Shown: positions 53,254-62,586 of the stretch, one piece after another
How positions within the stretch are numbered: the first letter of the stretch is position 1
How the letters are laid out: every line of letters starts with the position of its first letter
Assembly: GCF_900182745.1 (NCBI RefSeq)
Contig: NZ_FXTY01000004.1
Span: 1 to 64,000 of the forward strand
Direction: 5' to 3'
DNA: 64,000 nucleotides
Origin: Shimia sagamensis
GTDB taxonomy: Bacteria > Pseudomonadota > Alphaproteobacteria > Rhodobacterales > Rhodobacteraceae
Notes under the pieces: generated by a model
What the model was told of the DNA's origin: nothing
Database searches by the model: none
Seen by the model: only the letters and a program-made list of their open reading frames with translations
Position numbers and translations under genes: made by a program

Positions 53254-54540
53254 ATGGCAGGTCGTACAGCCCCTTTTTCCCGATTTGAATGGATGATCGC
53301 CTGGCGCTATTTGCGTGCACGCAAGGCTGAAGGCGGGGTCAGCACGATGACCTGGATCAGCCTGATCGGCATCACGTTGGCAGTGTTTGCCTTGATCGCA
53401 ACTTTGGCAGTGCGGGCTGGGTTTCGATCGGAGTTTGTTGGAACCATATTGGGCGCAAACGCTCACGTAAGCGTCTATCAGAGTGGCGAAATTTCCGAAA
53501 CCGGCGTGATTGACCGCACCATCAAAGACTTTGATGCGATGGCCGCGAGATTGAAAGACGTGCCTGGTGTGACCCGAGCGGCGCCGCTGGTGAAAGGGCA
53601 GGTCATGGGCAACCTGCGCAACCGCAACGCCGGTGTCGAAGTCTTTGGCATGCGGGCGGAAGATTTGGCTGAACTGCCGCGGATTGCGGATCCTACCACC
53701 AGCGATGGCGACATCGCGCGTTATGACGAAGGTATTGCAATTGGGTCCGGTGTGGCGCGAGAGCTGGGTGCGCGGGTGGGAGATCGCATCAAATTGATCT
53801 CGCCCAATGGGGTGAAAACCGCATTTGGCACCTCACCGCGGATCAGCAGTTTTGAGGTGGTCTATATCTTCTCTGCTGGCCGTTATGACATTGATCGCAC
53901 ACGGGTTTATTTGCCGTTTGCCGAGGCGCAAATCTTCTTTGATCGTGATGGTGTGGCGGATGAGATCGAGGTCATGGTGGCCGAGCCGGAGAATGTGGAA
54001 GTACTGGCGGTTCCATTGATGATGGCCGCTGGAGATCGTGCCTTGGTGTGGACCTGGAAACAGGCCTCCGGCGGGTTTCTGAATGCGCTGGAAGTGGAGG
54101 ACAACGTGATGTTTGTGATCCTCTCCATTTTGGTGCTGATCGCCACAATGAACATCGTAAGTGGTTTGATTATGCTTGTGAAAAACAAAGGGCGTGACAT
54201 TGGTATTTTGCGCACCATGGGGCTGACCGAGGGCTCTGTGCTGCGGGTGTTCTTCATCTGCGGGGCGTTCACGGGTGTCCTGGGAACACTGCTTGGCGTC
54301 GCCTTCGGATGCTTGTTTGCGCTCTATATTGATCCGATTTTTTCCTTTGTAAATGTGCTCTTAGGGGGCGAGGCTTGGGATCCTTCGATCCGGGGTATCT
54401 ACCGCCTTCCGGCCAAACTTGAGGTGGGAGATGTGATCAGTGCGATGAGCTTGTCGCTTGGTTTGGCTTTTGTAGTGACGATTTTCCCGGCGCGTCGAGC
54501 GGCCCGAATGAACCCAGTGGAGGCGCTGCGTTATGAGTGA
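53254..54540 (+). CDS. lolC: Lipoprotein-releasing system permease (LolC/LolE)
   Basis: This 428-residue inner-membrane protein has one N-terminal helix ([20 protein letters not shown]), a large periplasmic domain, and three C-terminal helices with the FtsX-like domain ([20 protein letters not shown]). It extracts mature lipoproteins for LolA. A single LolC/E-type permease with LolD is the usual alphaproteobacterial arrangement. It overlaps lolD by eight bases. Confidence 0.9.
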   Translation: MAGRTAPFSRFEWMIAWRYLRARKAEGGVSTMTWISLIGITLAVFALIATLAVRAGFRSEFVGTILGANAHVSVYQSGEISETGVIDRTIKDFDAMAARLKDVPGVTRAAPLVKGQVMGNLRNRNAGVEVFGMRAEDLAELPRIADPTTSDGDIARYDEGIAIGSGVARELGARVGDRIKLISPNGVKTAFGTSPRISSFEVVYIFSAGRYDIDRTRVYLPFAEAQIFFDRDGVADEIEVMVAEPENVEVLAVPLMMAAGDRALVWTWKQASGGFLNALEVEDNVMFVILSILVLIATMNIVSGLIMLVKNKGRDIGILRTMGLTEGSVLRVFFICGAFTGVLGTLLGVAFGCLFALYIDPIFSFVNVLLGGEAWDPSIRGIYRLPAKLEVGDVISAMSLSLGLAFVVTIFPARRAARMNPVEALRYE

Positions 54541-55216
54541 TGTTGTGCTGACGCTTGAGGGCGTAGAAAAGTTTTATAACAAAGGCTTAGCCAATGAGAT
54601 CTGCGTGCTGAGCGGCGCAGATTTGGCGCTAAAACCGGGTGAGTTGGTGGCGCTTGTGGCGCCGTCAGGGGCAGGCAAATCGACGCTTCTGCACATCGCA
54701 GGATTGTTGGATGAAGCGGACAGCGGTTCCGTTGATATTGACGGGAAAACCTTGAGTGGGAAGTCGGATCGACGGCGCACCAGAGCGCGGCGGGAGGACA
54801 TTGGGTTTGTCTACCAGTTCCACCATTTGTTACCGGAGTTCAGTGCCTTAGAGAACATCGCGCTGCCACAGATGGCCAATGGGGTCAGCAAGTCGGACGC
54901 GGAGACACGGGGGCGGGAACTCCTGGAAACCGTTGGCGTGGCGCATCGGGCGAAACACCGGCCGGCGGAGCTGTCCGGGGGCGAGCAGCAGCGGGTGGCG
55001 TTTTGTCGGGCTTTGGCCAATAAGCCCCGGATTTTATTGGCAGATGAGCCAACAGGGAACCTTGATCCGGCAACCAGTGATCAAGTGTTTGATGCGCTGA
55101 TGAAGCTGGTGCGCGAGACCGGATTGGCGGCGTTGGTGGCCACGCACAATATGGAGCTGGCGGCGCGGATGGACCGTGTGGTGCGGCTTGAAAACGGGGT
55201 TTTGGTGGACGGCTAA
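54533..55216 (+). CDS. lolD: Lipoprotein-releasing system ATP-binding protein
   Basis: This 227-residue ABC ATPase has Walker [10 protein letters not shown], signature [15 protein letters not shown], Walker [13 protein letters not shown] and switch His in [13 protein letters not shown]. It powers the LolC-type permease encoded just upstream. The length is normal for LolD. Confidence 0.92.
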   Translation: MSDVVLTLEGVEKFYNKGLANEICVLSGADLALKPGELVALVAPSGAGKSTLLHIAGLLDEADSGSVDIDGKTLSGKSDRRRTRARREDIGFVYQFHHLLPEFSALENIALPQMANGVSKSDAETRGRELLETVGVAHRAKHRPAELSGGEQQRVAFCRALANKPRILLADEPTGNLDPATSDQVFDALMKLVRETGLAALVATHNMELAARMDRVVRLENGVLVDG

Positions 55217-55384
55217 CCATCGCCTGTTGCGGGAGTGGTTAACGGACAAAAAGCCAAAAAAATCACGTCGGTATTACGTCGGTAACACGACCGTTTTGCG
55301 GAGGTGGTCCTGTTGTGCTGCCGGCCGCTTGTAAACACAACGTGCGTTGCGCGATCAGCTGTCTCAGCGGCGCATCAGGGACCA

Positions 55385-55422
55385 CAAACGCAAAACGCGG
55401 CCCTCCGAAGAGAACCGCGTTT
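55385..55422 (-). terminator. Terminator of the cold-shock gene
   Basis: On the minus strand AAACGCGG (55422-55415) pairs with CCGCGTTT (55400-55393) and is followed by a T-rich stretch. The loop contains a further short CTC/GAG-type pairing. It lies 22 bases after the cold-shock gene stop. Confidence 0.8.
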
Positions 55423-55443
55423 CAAATGTCTTGATCGGGTGGC

Positions 55444-55650
55444 TTATGCCAGCGCGATGTTGGACGCGGATTCGCGACCGTCGCGACCTGCTTCGATGTC
55501 GAAGGTCACTTTTTGGTTGTCAGCCAGACCAGTCAGGCCGGAGCGCTCAAGCGCGGAAATGTGTACGAACACGTCCTTGCTGCCGCCGTCTGGTGCGATG
55601 AAGCCGAAGCCTTTAGTAGTGTTGAACCATTTTACGGTGCCAGTAGCCAT
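55444..55650 (-). CDS. Cold-shock protein (CspA family)
   Basis: This 68-residue single cold-shock domain has the RNA-binding motifs KWFNTTKGFGFI (RNP1) and DVFVHIS (RNP2). ATG 55650 gives the normal family length; an open frame extends upstream to 55872 but has no cold-shock text. The roughly 220 bases upstream are free of genes and probably contain the long structured leader typical of cspA-type mRNAs. Confidence 0.93.
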   Translation of the reverse strand: MATGTVKWFNTTKGFGFIAPDGGSKDVFVHISALERSGLTGLADNQKVTFDIEAGRDGRESASNIALA

Positions 55651-55908
55651 TCCGTAGTCTCCTAAAATAATCTGCCCGCACGATTGCGGCAGCGTGGCGA
55701 TGTCGGTCTGTATCGAGAGACTGAACGCCGTTTGAAGGGAGACAGTGGTCGAAATAGAAAAACGTTTGCGAGGGCTACATAAGAGGCTGTTGCCCAGTAT
55801 ACAAGAGAAAGCTTCAAAACAATTATTGGGAAGATGCTGCAAAAGGTCGGGGATCGGCAAAAATTGGCGCATGGTCCGCCTAGATGAGCCGCGATGGCCT
55901 GCATTGGT

Positions 55909-56448
55909 TTACCAGACATCCGGATTGTTCAGTGCAGGGACACAAGTGGGCTTGCCTTGGAGCGGAGTGAGCGGCTCAGTTGTAAGGGACTGAGCAATCC
56001 AGCCATGGGGAAAGCTGAGCGGCAGAGGCGGGGTGGCCATGTCTTCGCCAATTGGCGAAAAGCCGGTTTTTCCGTAAAATACGGGGCTTCCGTAGGTGAT
56101 GGCGATGTCCGCGCCTGTGTTGCGCAGCACATTCAGGGCGTGGGTGATGAGCGCTTGGCCGATGCCTTCGCCGTGGCGCGTGGTGGCAACCGCCATTGGA
56201 GACAGCAGGACCACGGTGCGCGGATCTCCGGCGTAGCGCAGCGGTGAGAACAGTACCGCGCCAACAAGCGTGCCATTGTCGGTGGCGGTGAACACCCGTG
56301 TGCCGTCATCTTGCCGGTCCCGCAGCATCTGATCCACCATGGCGCCAATGAGCGTGCCTTCTGTTTCGCCTTCGGAGGTGGTGAAGGTGATGGTGAAAAG
56401 CGCTGTAATCGCTTGAGCGTTGGGTGCGAGGTCTTCGGCGTAGTGCAT
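55909..56448 (-). CDS. GNAT-family N-acetyltransferase (YhbS-like)
   Basis: This 179-residue protein has the acetyl-CoA loop ATTRHGEGIGQALITHALN and the upstream strand VVLLSPMAV typical of predicted acetyltransferases near YhbS. It is a single gene in the minus direction next to the cold-shock gene. The substrate is unknown. Confidence 0.8.
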   Translation of the reverse strand: MHYAEDLAPNAQAITALFTITFTTSEGETEGTLIGAMVDQMLRDRQDDGTRVFTATDNGTLVGAVLFSPLRYAGDPRTVVLLSPMAVATTRHGEGIGQALITHALNVLRNTGADIAITYGSPVFYGKTGFSPIGEDMATPPLPLSFPHGWIAQSLTTEPLTPLQGKPTCVPALNNPDVW

Positions 56449-56595
56449 GGCGGAGCTCTCTCTGAAGAACAGGTTTGAGTTGTGTCACGTGCTATGATCC
56501 GGATCAAGGCATGTCCCGGGTGGGTGTGGCAGGCTGCTGACGTGGGGGCGTGCAATGCAGATCAATGGTCTGCTGTAGCTGAGGAGAATGGTGTG

Positions 56596-56991
56596 ATGAA
56601 AATCGGACTATATGCGCTGGCGGTCACATTGGTGGCGGGGGCCAGTTTTGCGGAGAATGTGGAAGAGGGTGCGGCGCTGTATATGAAGCACTGCGCGACC
56701 TGCCATGGCATTGATATGGATGGCAACGGGCCGATGGCGGGCGTGTTGATGATCAAGCCGGACAACTTGTTGACTTTGAGCAGTGGCAATAGCGGGGAGT
56801 TTCCCTTGGTGCGGGTGATCAAGCGCATTGACGGGCGGGATCCGCTGGTGAGCCATGGCAGCCCGATGCCGGTGTATGGCGATTTCTTTGAGGGTGTGGA
56901 TGTGGCGCTGAAAGCCCCCACGGGCCAGCCGATTATGACCTCGCAGCCGGTGGTGGCGCTGGTGGCGTATTTGCAGAGTGTGCAGCAGTAA
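56596..56991 (+). CDS. Periplasmic class I c-type cytochrome
   Basis: This 131-residue protein has a signal peptide (MKIGLYALAVTLVAGASFA) and one haem site, CATCH at residues 33-37. Candidate Met ligands lie in the GPMAGVLMIKP and GSPMPVYG stretches. It likely shuttles electrons in the periplasm. GAGGAG precedes ATG 56596. It is convergent with the glycosylase-like gene, with only a three-base gap. Confidence 0.87.
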   Translation: MKIGLYALAVTLVAGASFAENVEEGAALYMKHCATCHGIDMDGNGPMAGVLMIKPDNLLTLSSGNSGEFPLVRVIKRIDGRDPLVSHGSPMPVYGDFFEGVDVALKAPTGQPIMTSQPVVALVAYLQSVQQ

Positions 56992-56994
56992 AGG

Positions 56995-57657
56995 TTAAAG
57001 GCTCATCGCCAGAACGCGGCTGATCTCGGTCAGGGAGCGGCCGGATTGATCCATCCAGATGTTGAAGGCCTCTTGCACCTTTTTCATCGCGCCTTTGGAG
57101 GTGGGTTGTTTGTCGATTACACCTTCGGCGATCAGGCGGGCGACCACATCGCGGGACAGAATGAAGCTGTCTTTGCCCAAGAACCGCAAGGCATACTGAC
57201 CGGTGGCACCGCCAATGCGGGAGCCGCCTTTTTTCATAAATTCCAGCTGGTTGACGTAGTCGGAGCTGGACCAACCGCCGAGCACTTTGCCTGCGCCGCC
57301 GTCTTCACGCAGGGATTGGATGAAGTGGGCGTTTTCCAGAACGGTGCGGATTTTGGGGCCGTTGCGCACAATGGCGGTGTTGGACATCAGGCTGTCCATA
57401 TCCTCATCATGCATAAAGGCGCAGCGATCTACATCAAAGCCGTGAAAAGCCTCTTCAAAGCCGTCCCATTTGTTTTCGATGACCTGCCAATTGAAGCCCG
57501 CCTGAAAGACACCTTTGGTGAATTGCGCAAGCCAGCGTTGCTCGGGGATTTGCGCGAGGTCTGCGGCGGATTTGGGTTTGCTGAGCAAAGCTTCGAGCAC
57601 GTCGGCACCGCCTTTGCGCTCTGCAGAAATGGCGAAGAGGTCGGCGAAGTGGCGCAT
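56995..57657 (-). CDS. DNA-3-methyladenine glycosylase I-like protein (Tag family, divergent)
   Basis: This 220-residue protein resembles the Tag helix-hairpin-helix glycosylase family: QRWLAQFTKGVFQAGFNWQV matches the substrate-pocket helix and FSK-like text, and IVRNGPKIRTVLENAHFI the conserved N-x-x-K-I segment. ATG 57657 (MRHFADLF) was preferred over an upstream in-frame start. The zinc-binding Cys/His of classical Tag are not evident, so activity may differ. It removes alkylated bases if active. Confidence 0.72.
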   Translation of the reverse strand: MRHFADLFAISAERKGGADVLEALLSKPKSAADLAQIPEQRWLAQFTKGVFQAGFNWQVIENKWDGFEEAFHGFDVDRCAFMHDEDMDSLMSNTAIVRNGPKIRTVLENAHFIQSLREDGGAGKVLGGWSSSDYVNQLEFMKKGGSRIGGATGQYALRFLGKDSFILSRDVVARLIAEGVIDKQPTSKGAMKKVQEAFNIWMDQSGRSLTEISRVLAMSL

Positions 57658-57794
57658 GGTGGTGGTTCCTAGAACTAATTTTGTCACCGTCGATTATTCT
57701 GTCGCAACTCCACAATTACCAGCGCCAAATTCTGGTTAGTGTGGAGTACTCTGACGGCCTTGAAAACAGTGAGGTGAATGACTAAACCTATAGT

Positions 57795-58601
57795 ATGACA
57801 CAACCCACGCGCGTACTGATTGACCGTCTTCTTGGTGGTGTCTCCCTAAGGAATGTCCAAGGTGTAAGGACCGCATGGGGCGACCTTTTGGGGGAAGGGA
57901 CGGTTGCCGTTCCAGCCGTGCTTGACAGGTTGGATTCTACCGCGTGGCAGCGTAAACCCGTTGGGCCAAGCTCGCGCTACCTCGCTATTTTGTTGGCACT
58001 ATTGCATGAATTGGACGAGGTCGCATTCAAGCGAGAGATCCAAAGGCTCAAAAAGGAGCCATTGCATTCGATGCATCGGCATACCGTTGACGTCATGTCC
58101 AAACGCAAAGGTGATCGTGTCTACGGCACCGTCAGCGAAGGTGTTCCAGTTTACATTGCTGACGATGTGGATCAATCGGAGATGGTATACTGCTACCTTC
58201 AGCGATGGAGCTGCACGCCTGATCTTGCGATCTCAAGCGTTACGCGTATCGATGTTATCGCTTTGACGGACGAGATGGATTATCTGGGGCTGTACCTTCT
58301 CTATTTTGACGGCATTGTGCTGACTTGGCAGAACGGTAACCTCTCCTATTTGCGGCGTTGGTGGCGCAAGTTTCAAACTGAGCTGACCTTTTACCATGAG
58401 GTTGGCCATCATTTTCATCAGCATTCTGTAGGCGGCCAAGTTAAAGAGCAGGAAAAGGAGGCGGATGATTACAAGCGGCTTATGTACCGGAGTGCGCATC
58501 CCGTGTTTGTTCCCATGGTGCGCGTTTTGTTTGCGCCGGTGTTTTGGGGGATGAAAATCCGCAAGAGGATCAAACGAGAGGGGGGTGCAACGAAAGCCTA
58601 G
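57795..58601 (+). CDS. Uncharacterised HExxH putative metallopeptidase (M78/ImmA-like active site)
   Basis: This 268-residue protein has no recognised N-terminal domain (helical to about residue 100, then mixed). Residues 201-210 read HEVGHHFHQH, and EQEKEADDY at 218-226 supplies the third Glu ligand, the arrangement of the ImmA/IrrE (M78) peptidases. A hydrophobic segment near 235-255 could be a membrane anchor. There is no partner DNA-binding gene next to it and no signal peptide. It is a probable zinc protease of unknown target; loss of activity cannot be excluded. Confidence 0.6.
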   Translation: MTQPTRVLIDRLLGGVSLRNVQGVRTAWGDLLGEGTVAVPAVLDRLDSTAWQRKPVGPSSRYLAILLALLHELDEVAFKREIQRLKKEPLHSMHRHTVDVMSKRKGDRVYGTVSEGVPVYIADDVDQSEMVYCYLQRWSCTPDLAISSVTRIDVIALTDEMDYLGLYLLYFDGIVLTWQNGNLSYLRRWWRKFQTELTFYHEVGHHFHQHSVGGQVKEQEKEADDYKRLMYRSAHPVFVPMVRVLFAPVFWGMKIRKRIKREGGATKA

Positions 58602-58678
58602 TGTCGCGGTGCCTCTGCACGTCACAAATCCTTGCTAGCTGTGAAGGGTGTGCTGTGCCAACGAAACCAACGCCTGCG

Positions 58679-58755
58679 CACGAACCGAGGGGCTAGGAAG
58701 CGAAGCGCCCGCCCCGTGGGGGCGGTTCGGGCGCTGCCAAATCGGAGATTTGACA
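58679..58755 (+). repeat. Dispersed hairpin repeat, copy 1
   Basis: It contains CGAACCGAGGGGCTAGGAAG, then GCGCCCGCC, GGGGCGGTTC and GGGCGCTGCCAAATC-GGA-GATTTGAC. The same modules in the same order occur at 63043-63187, where the middle is longer. Internal arms (GCGCCCG/CGGGCGC and GCCAAATC/GATTTGaC) fold into hairpins. Confidence 0.65.
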
Positions 58756-58769
58756 ACTCTGGCTAACTA

Positions 58770-59117
58770 TTAGGTGAACTGACTTTCGTAAGTTTTCCAG
58801 TGGTTCGGAAAGACCGCTTCGTATTGTCCTGACGGAATGCCCAGAGCATCGACGCGCAGTTCGACCTCGCTGCCAAAGTCAATTGCCATAAGCACTGCGT
58901 CTTGGGCGTCGATTTCAAGTCCCGCGGATGTAAATATTCGTAATCCGCTCCAGCGCTTTATGGCTGGGTCACCGTCATCATGCGGCAAGTTGCCTTTGGC
59001 AAACTGGTCAAAATGTTCAGACGGCGTGACAACACCTTCGACACATCCCATTGGTGGATCGCCACTTTCCAGTTTTGATGTGCCGAGCAGGATATCGTTA
59101 AATCTTATTTCAAACAT
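58770..59117 (-). CDS. Uncharacterised 115-residue protein
   Basis: This small acidic cytosolic protein starts MFEIRFNDILLGTSKLESGD and ends WKTYESQFT, with alternating strand patterns. I recognise no family. It lies between the repeat after the HExxH gene and clpP, transcribed toward the repeat. Size, acidity and isolation are compatible with an orphan immunity-type protein, but there is no toxin gene beside it. Confidence 0.5.
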   Translation of the reverse strand: MFEIRFNDILLGTSKLESGDPPMGCVEGVVTPSEHFDQFAKGNLPHDDGDPAIKRWSGLRIFTSAGLEIDAQDAVLMAIDFGSEVELRVDALGIPSGQYEAVFPNHWKTYESQFT

Positions 59118-59322
59118 GCTGTAGCTTAAGCGCTTGGGGGGCGGCGGAACAAGGTGCTGAAACCTGCGAATTCCACGCTCATTTAATCCCCCAAGCCCCC
59201 CATCTTTACCTCCCCTTAACTCAAAAAACCTTAGGTGGCCTTGCAGCCCCTCAAACCCATGACTAAGACTCTGTTGGTAGGGTCCGACGGGCGGGCCGCA
59301 GAGCGATCAACAGGCAGGCGAT

Positions 59323-59955
59323 ATGAACGACCCTTTTGAAACCTATATGAATACCCTTGTGCCCATGGTTGTCGAACAGACCAGCCGCGGCGAACGCGCG
59401 TATGATATTTTCTCGCGCCTGCTCAAAGAGCGCATCATTTTCCTCAACGGTCCGGTGCATGACGGCATGTCGTCCCTGATCGTGGCGCAGCTTTTGCACC
59501 TTGAGGCGGAAAACCCGTCCAAAGAGATCAGCATGTACATCAACAGCCCTGGTGGCGTGGTGACCTCTGGTCTGTCGATCTACGACACCATGCAGTACAT
59601 CAAGCCGAAGGTGAGCACGCTGGTGATTGGTCAAGCGGCCTCGATGGGCTCGCTGCTGTTGACTGCGGGTGAGGCTGGTATGCGCTTCTCGCTGCCAAAC
59701 TCCCGTGTGATGGTGCACCAGCCGTCCGGTGGCTATCAGGGGCAGGCAACGGACATCATGATCCACGCCGAAGAGACGCTGAAGCTGAAGCGGCGCCTCA
59801 ATGAGATTTACGTCAAGCACACCGGCCGCACCTATGAAGAGGTGGAGCAGGGGCTTGAGCGCGACAACTTTATGTCCGCAGAAGACGCCAAAGAGTGGGG
59901 TTTGATCGACGAGATTGTCGAAAATCGCGCCAAAGGTGACGACGAAGAAAGCTAA
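59323..59955 (+). CDS. clpP: ATP-dependent Clp protease proteolytic subunit
   Basis: This 210-residue serine protease subunit has Ser107 (QAASMGS), His132 (MVHQPSGG) and a later Asp in the [15 protein letters not shown] region. It assembles into the two-ring chamber fed by ClpX or ClpA. A hairpin between it and clpX may tune read-through. Confidence 0.93.
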   Translation: MNDPFETYMNTLVPMVVEQTSRGERAYDIFSRLLKERIIFLNGPVHDGMSSLIVAQLLHLEAENPSKEISMYINSPGGVVTSGLSIYDTMQYIKPKVSTLVIGQAASMGSLLLTAGEAGMRFSLPNSRVMVHQPSGGYQGQATDIMIHAEETLKLKRRLNEIYVKHTGRTYEEVEQGLERDNFMSAEDAKEWGLIDEIVENRAKGDDEES

Positions 59956-59962
59956 CTATTGG

Positions 59963-59994
59963 GTGCCCGGTGGCGCAAACACGCTGCCGGGCAC
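59963..59994 (+). promoter_or_regulatory. Intercistronic hairpin between clpP and clpX
   Basis: Arms at 59963-59975 and 59982-59994 (GTGCCCGG against CCGGGCAC, extended by GCG/CGC with two G-U pairs) form a 13-bp stem around a six-base loop, eight bases after the clpP stop. Only three T follow, so it is probably an attenuator or RNA-processing/stabilising element rather than a full terminator. Confidence 0.65.
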
Positions 59995-60089
59995 TTTCGC
60001 ATTGTGCCCACTTTGACGCTGGCCTAAGCTGGTTGAAACGTGGGTAGCCCTCTCCAAATGGGGGCAAGATTTGGCCTGAAAGGTACGAC

Positions 60090-61355
60090 ATGTCGAACAC
60101 GTCCGGTGGTGACAGCAAGAACACGCTTTACTGCAGCTTCTGCGGAAAAAGCCAGCACGAGGTGCGCAAGCTGATTGCGGGCCCAACAGTCTTCATCTGT
60201 GATGAATGCGTTGAGTTGTGCATGGACATCATCCGCGAAGAGACCAAGGCCAGCGGGCTGAAGTCCAGCGAAGGCGTGCCAACACCGCGTGAGATTTGTG
60301 ACGTGCTGGACGACTATGTGATTGGTCAGGCGACCGCGAAACGCGTGCTGTCTGTGGCGGTGCACAACCACTACAAACGTTTGAACCATGCGGCAAAAAC
60401 CGGCGATATCGAGCTGGCAAAATCCAACATCTTGTTGATGGGGCCAACCGGTTGCGGCAAAACCTTGCTGGCACAGACATTGGCGCGGATTTTGGATGTG
60501 CCGTTCACGATGGCGGATGCGACTACACTGACCGAGGCTGGGTATGTGGGTGAGGATGTGGAGAACATCATCCTCAAGCTGTTGCAGGCGTCTGAGTACA
60601 ACGTGGAGCGCGCGCAGCGTGGCATCGTCTATATCGACGAAGTTGATAAGATCACCCGCAAGTCTGAGAACCCGTCGATCACCCGTGATGTGTCCGGCGA
60701 AGGGGTACAGCAGGCGCTGCTGAAGTTGATGGAAGGCACTGTGGCTTCTGTTCCGCCACAAGGTGGCCGGAAACATCCGCAGCAGGAATTCCTGCAGGTC
60801 GACACCACCAACATCCTGTTTGTCTGTGGTGGCGCGTTTGCCGGTCTGGACAAAATCATCGCCGCCCGTGGCAAAGGCTCTGCGATGGGCTTTGGCGCGG
60901 ATGTGCGTGACAATGATGAGCGTGGTGTAGGCGAGATTTTCCAGGACCTGGAGCCGGAAGATCTGTTGAAATTTGGTCTGATCCCGGAATTTGTCGGTCG
61001 CCTGCCAGTTCTGGCAACGCTGGAAGATCTGGACGCGGATGCGTTGGTGATCATCCTGACACAGCCGAAAAACGCGCTGGTGAAACAGTACCAGCGTCTG
61101 TTTGAGCTGGAAGACACGCAGTTGACGTTTACCGATGATGCGCTGAACGCCATTGCCAAACGCGCAATTGAACGCAAGACCGGTGCCCGCGGTCTGCGCT
61201 CCATTCTGGAAGAGATCCTGCTCAACACCATGTTTGAGCTGCCGGGTCAGGACAGCGTGACCGAGGTTGTGGTGAATGAGGAAGCGGCCACCGGTCAGGC
61301 GGCCCCGTTGATGATCCACGGCGAAAGCGAGAAAGAACCTGCTGAGGCGGGGTGA
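60090..61355 (+). CDS. clpX: ATP-dependent Clp protease ATP-binding subunit
   Basis: This 421-residue AAA+ unfoldase has an N-terminal zinc-binding domain (CSFCGKS and [10 protein letters not shown]), Walker A GPTGCGKT, Walker [10 protein letters not shown] and a C-terminal sensor region ([19 protein letters not shown]). It recruits and unfolds substrates for ClpP. The length is normal. A rho-independent terminator follows. Confidence 0.94.
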   Translation: MSNTSGGDSKNTLYCSFCGKSQHEVRKLIAGPTVFICDECVELCMDIIREETKASGLKSSEGVPTPREICDVLDDYVIGQATAKRVLSVAVHNHYKRLNHAAKTGDIELAKSNILLMGPTGCGKTLLAQTLARILDVPFTMADATTLTEAGYVGEDVENIILKLLQASEYNVERAQRGIVYIDEVDKITRKSENPSITRDVSGEGVQQALLKLMEGTVASVPPQGGRKHPQQEFLQVDTTNILFVCGGAFAGLDKIIAARGKGSAMGFGADVRDNDERGVGEIFQDLEPEDLLKFGLIPEFVGRLPVLATLEDLDADALVIILTQPKNALVKQYQRLFELEDTQLTFTDDALNAIAKRAIERKTGARGLRSILEEILLNTMFELPGQDSVTEVVVNEEAATGQAAPLMIHGESEKEPAEAG

Positions 61356-61385
61356 CTTTTGCGGAAACGCTGAGAGAGTTTAGAA

Positions 61386-61411
61386 AGGCGTCCCGGTGGG
61401 GCGCCTTTTTT
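61386..61411 (+). terminator. Rho-independent terminator after clpX
   Basis: AGGCG (61386-61390) with CCC pairs with GGG and CGCCT (61402-61406) across a short GGT-type loop, followed by a run of T ending near 61411. It lies about 30 bases after the clpX stop. Confidence 0.85.
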
Positions 61412-61498
61412 GTTTGGTGGGGTAATGTCCGCTGAGCGGGACAAAGTGAGCTTTTGCTGCGGCTGCGCCAATGTCCGGTTCCCGACATTCAGGGAAGG

Positions 61499-62182
61499 TC
61501 AACCAACAGAGAACAGTCGTTCAAATTCCGTGGTTCCGTTTGCCGAGAATGAAATCACGCGCGTTTTCTGATCGCGCCTGGCCCACGACAGGCCTTCAAA
61601 TCGGCTAAGGAATGCACGGCCAAGGCTACCCGCCAGATGTGACCTGCGCTCACTCCAGTCCAGACATTCCCGGCAAAGCGGTGATTTATTTTTGCGTAGT
61701 TCAGCTAGGTCAATTCCAAGTTCTGTTACAAATGCTTGGCCGGAACGCGTTAGATTGAGGTCGTCACCGTCAAGGGATAGATGGCCCTGCGCAATCAGGC
61801 TGTCGAACATTTGCGTGCCCATATCACCGGCAAGATGGTTGTAGCAGACGCGCGCCTGTCGCAATGCGGCGTCTTTTGGCCCGGTGCGTTTGCGAAGACG
61901 GCCCGATCCCGCCGCTAAACCCATCAAGCCTTCCAGAACATGCGCAACGTCGTCATTTGCGAGAGAAAAATATTTGTGTCGACCTTGTTTGCGAGGGCGC
62001 AGCAAACCGCCGCCATCAAGCTTCGACAGGTGAGAGCTGGCTGTCTGAATTGTAACGCCTGCTTCCTCTGCTAATTCGCTCACGGTCAGGGCTTTCCCGC
62101 TCATGAGCGCGGTCAGCATGTTGGCGCGGGCGGGATCACCGATCAGCGCGGCGACATGTGCAATATCAGGACCTTCTTTCAT
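61499..62182 (-). CDS. ArsR-family winged-helix regulator
   Basis: This 227-residue protein has an N-terminal ArsR-type winged helix (about 5-85; ALIGDPARANMLTALMSGKA, VTIQTASSHLSKLDGGGLLR). It then has a long C-terminal extension with a CRECLDW pair of cysteines. The typical ArsR metal-binding ELCVCDL motif is absent, so it probably senses an organic or redox signal. It is divergent from the NIPSNAP/ABM pair; a 16-bp dyad lies right before its start. Confidence 0.83.
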   Translation of the reverse strand: MKEGPDIAHVAALIGDPARANMLTALMSGKALTVSELAEEAGVTIQTASSHLSKLDGGGLLRPRKQGRHKYFSLANDDVAHVLEGLMGLAAGSGRLRKRTGPKDAALRQARVCYNHLAGDMGTQMFDSLIAQGHLSLDGDDLNLTRSGQAFVTELGIDLAELRKNKSPLCRECLDWSERRSHLAGSLGRAFLSRFEGLSWARRDQKTRVISFSANGTTEFERLFSVG

Positions 62183-62184
62183 AG

Positions 62185-62200
62185 TTCGACCTTAATCGAA
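62185..62200. promoter_or_regulatory. Putative ArsR operator
   Basis: TTCGACCTTAATCGAA has perfect 5-bp arms (TTCGA/TCGAA) around six AT-rich bases, 3 bp upstream of the regulator start in the divergent intergenic region. Binding there would block its own expression and possibly that of the divergent pair. Confidence 0.5.
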
Positions 62201-62256
62201 GCATTCGCTCGTCGCAATCAGGTAGACCGGAGAAAATACACTGAGAGGACCCCACA

Positions 62257-62586
62257 ATGTTGACCTGTATCATTCGCTATCAAATCGACCCCACCAAGAA
62301 GGCGCAGTTTGAAGAATATTCCCGCAACTGGGGGCAGGCGATCCCGCGCTGTGGCGCGGATCTGATCGGCTATTATGCGCCCCATGAAGGGTCTTCGACG
62401 CTGGCCTACGGGATCTACAATGTGAAAAGCCTCGCAGACTATGAAGCCTATCGGTCGCGATTGTCAGCGGACCCACTGGGCCGTGATAACTATGAGTTCG
62501 CCCAGAAAGAGAAATTCCTTCTGCGTGAAGACAGGACATTCCTAAAGCGCGCTTCTGCGCCACACAGTCCAGGTATCAAAACATGA
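62257..62586 (+). CDS. NIPSNAP-family protein
   Basis: This 109-residue dimeric alpha-beta barrel protein of the NIPSNAP type starts MLTCIIRYQIDPTKKAQFEE and contains GADLIGYYAPHEGSSTLAYG. AGAGGA gives a ribosome site. It overlaps the next gene in ATGA. The function is unknown; such pairs are often controlled by ArsR-type regulators in oxidative or xenobiotic responses. Confidence 0.8.
   Translation: MLTCIIRYQIDPTKKAQFEEYSRNWGQAIPRCGADLIGYYAPHEGSSTLAYGIYNVKSLADYEAYRSRLSADPLGRDNYEFAQKEKFLLREDRTFLKRASAPHSPGIKT

Noticed and set aside
55265-55290. Tandem ACGTCGGTA motif after lolD
   Set aside because: Two copies only, in a short spacer; could be chance or a weak binding site, not enough to call.
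55651-55872. N-terminal extension of the cold-shock protein
   Set aside because: The cold-shock domain starts at MATGTVKWF; the upstream region is better explained as a regulatory leader.
60024-61319. Long open frame (431 codons) on the minus strand
   Set aside because: It lies entirely opposite clpX, whose motifs are unmistakable; the reverse translation is His/Gln-rich with no family signature, a mirror of codon bias.
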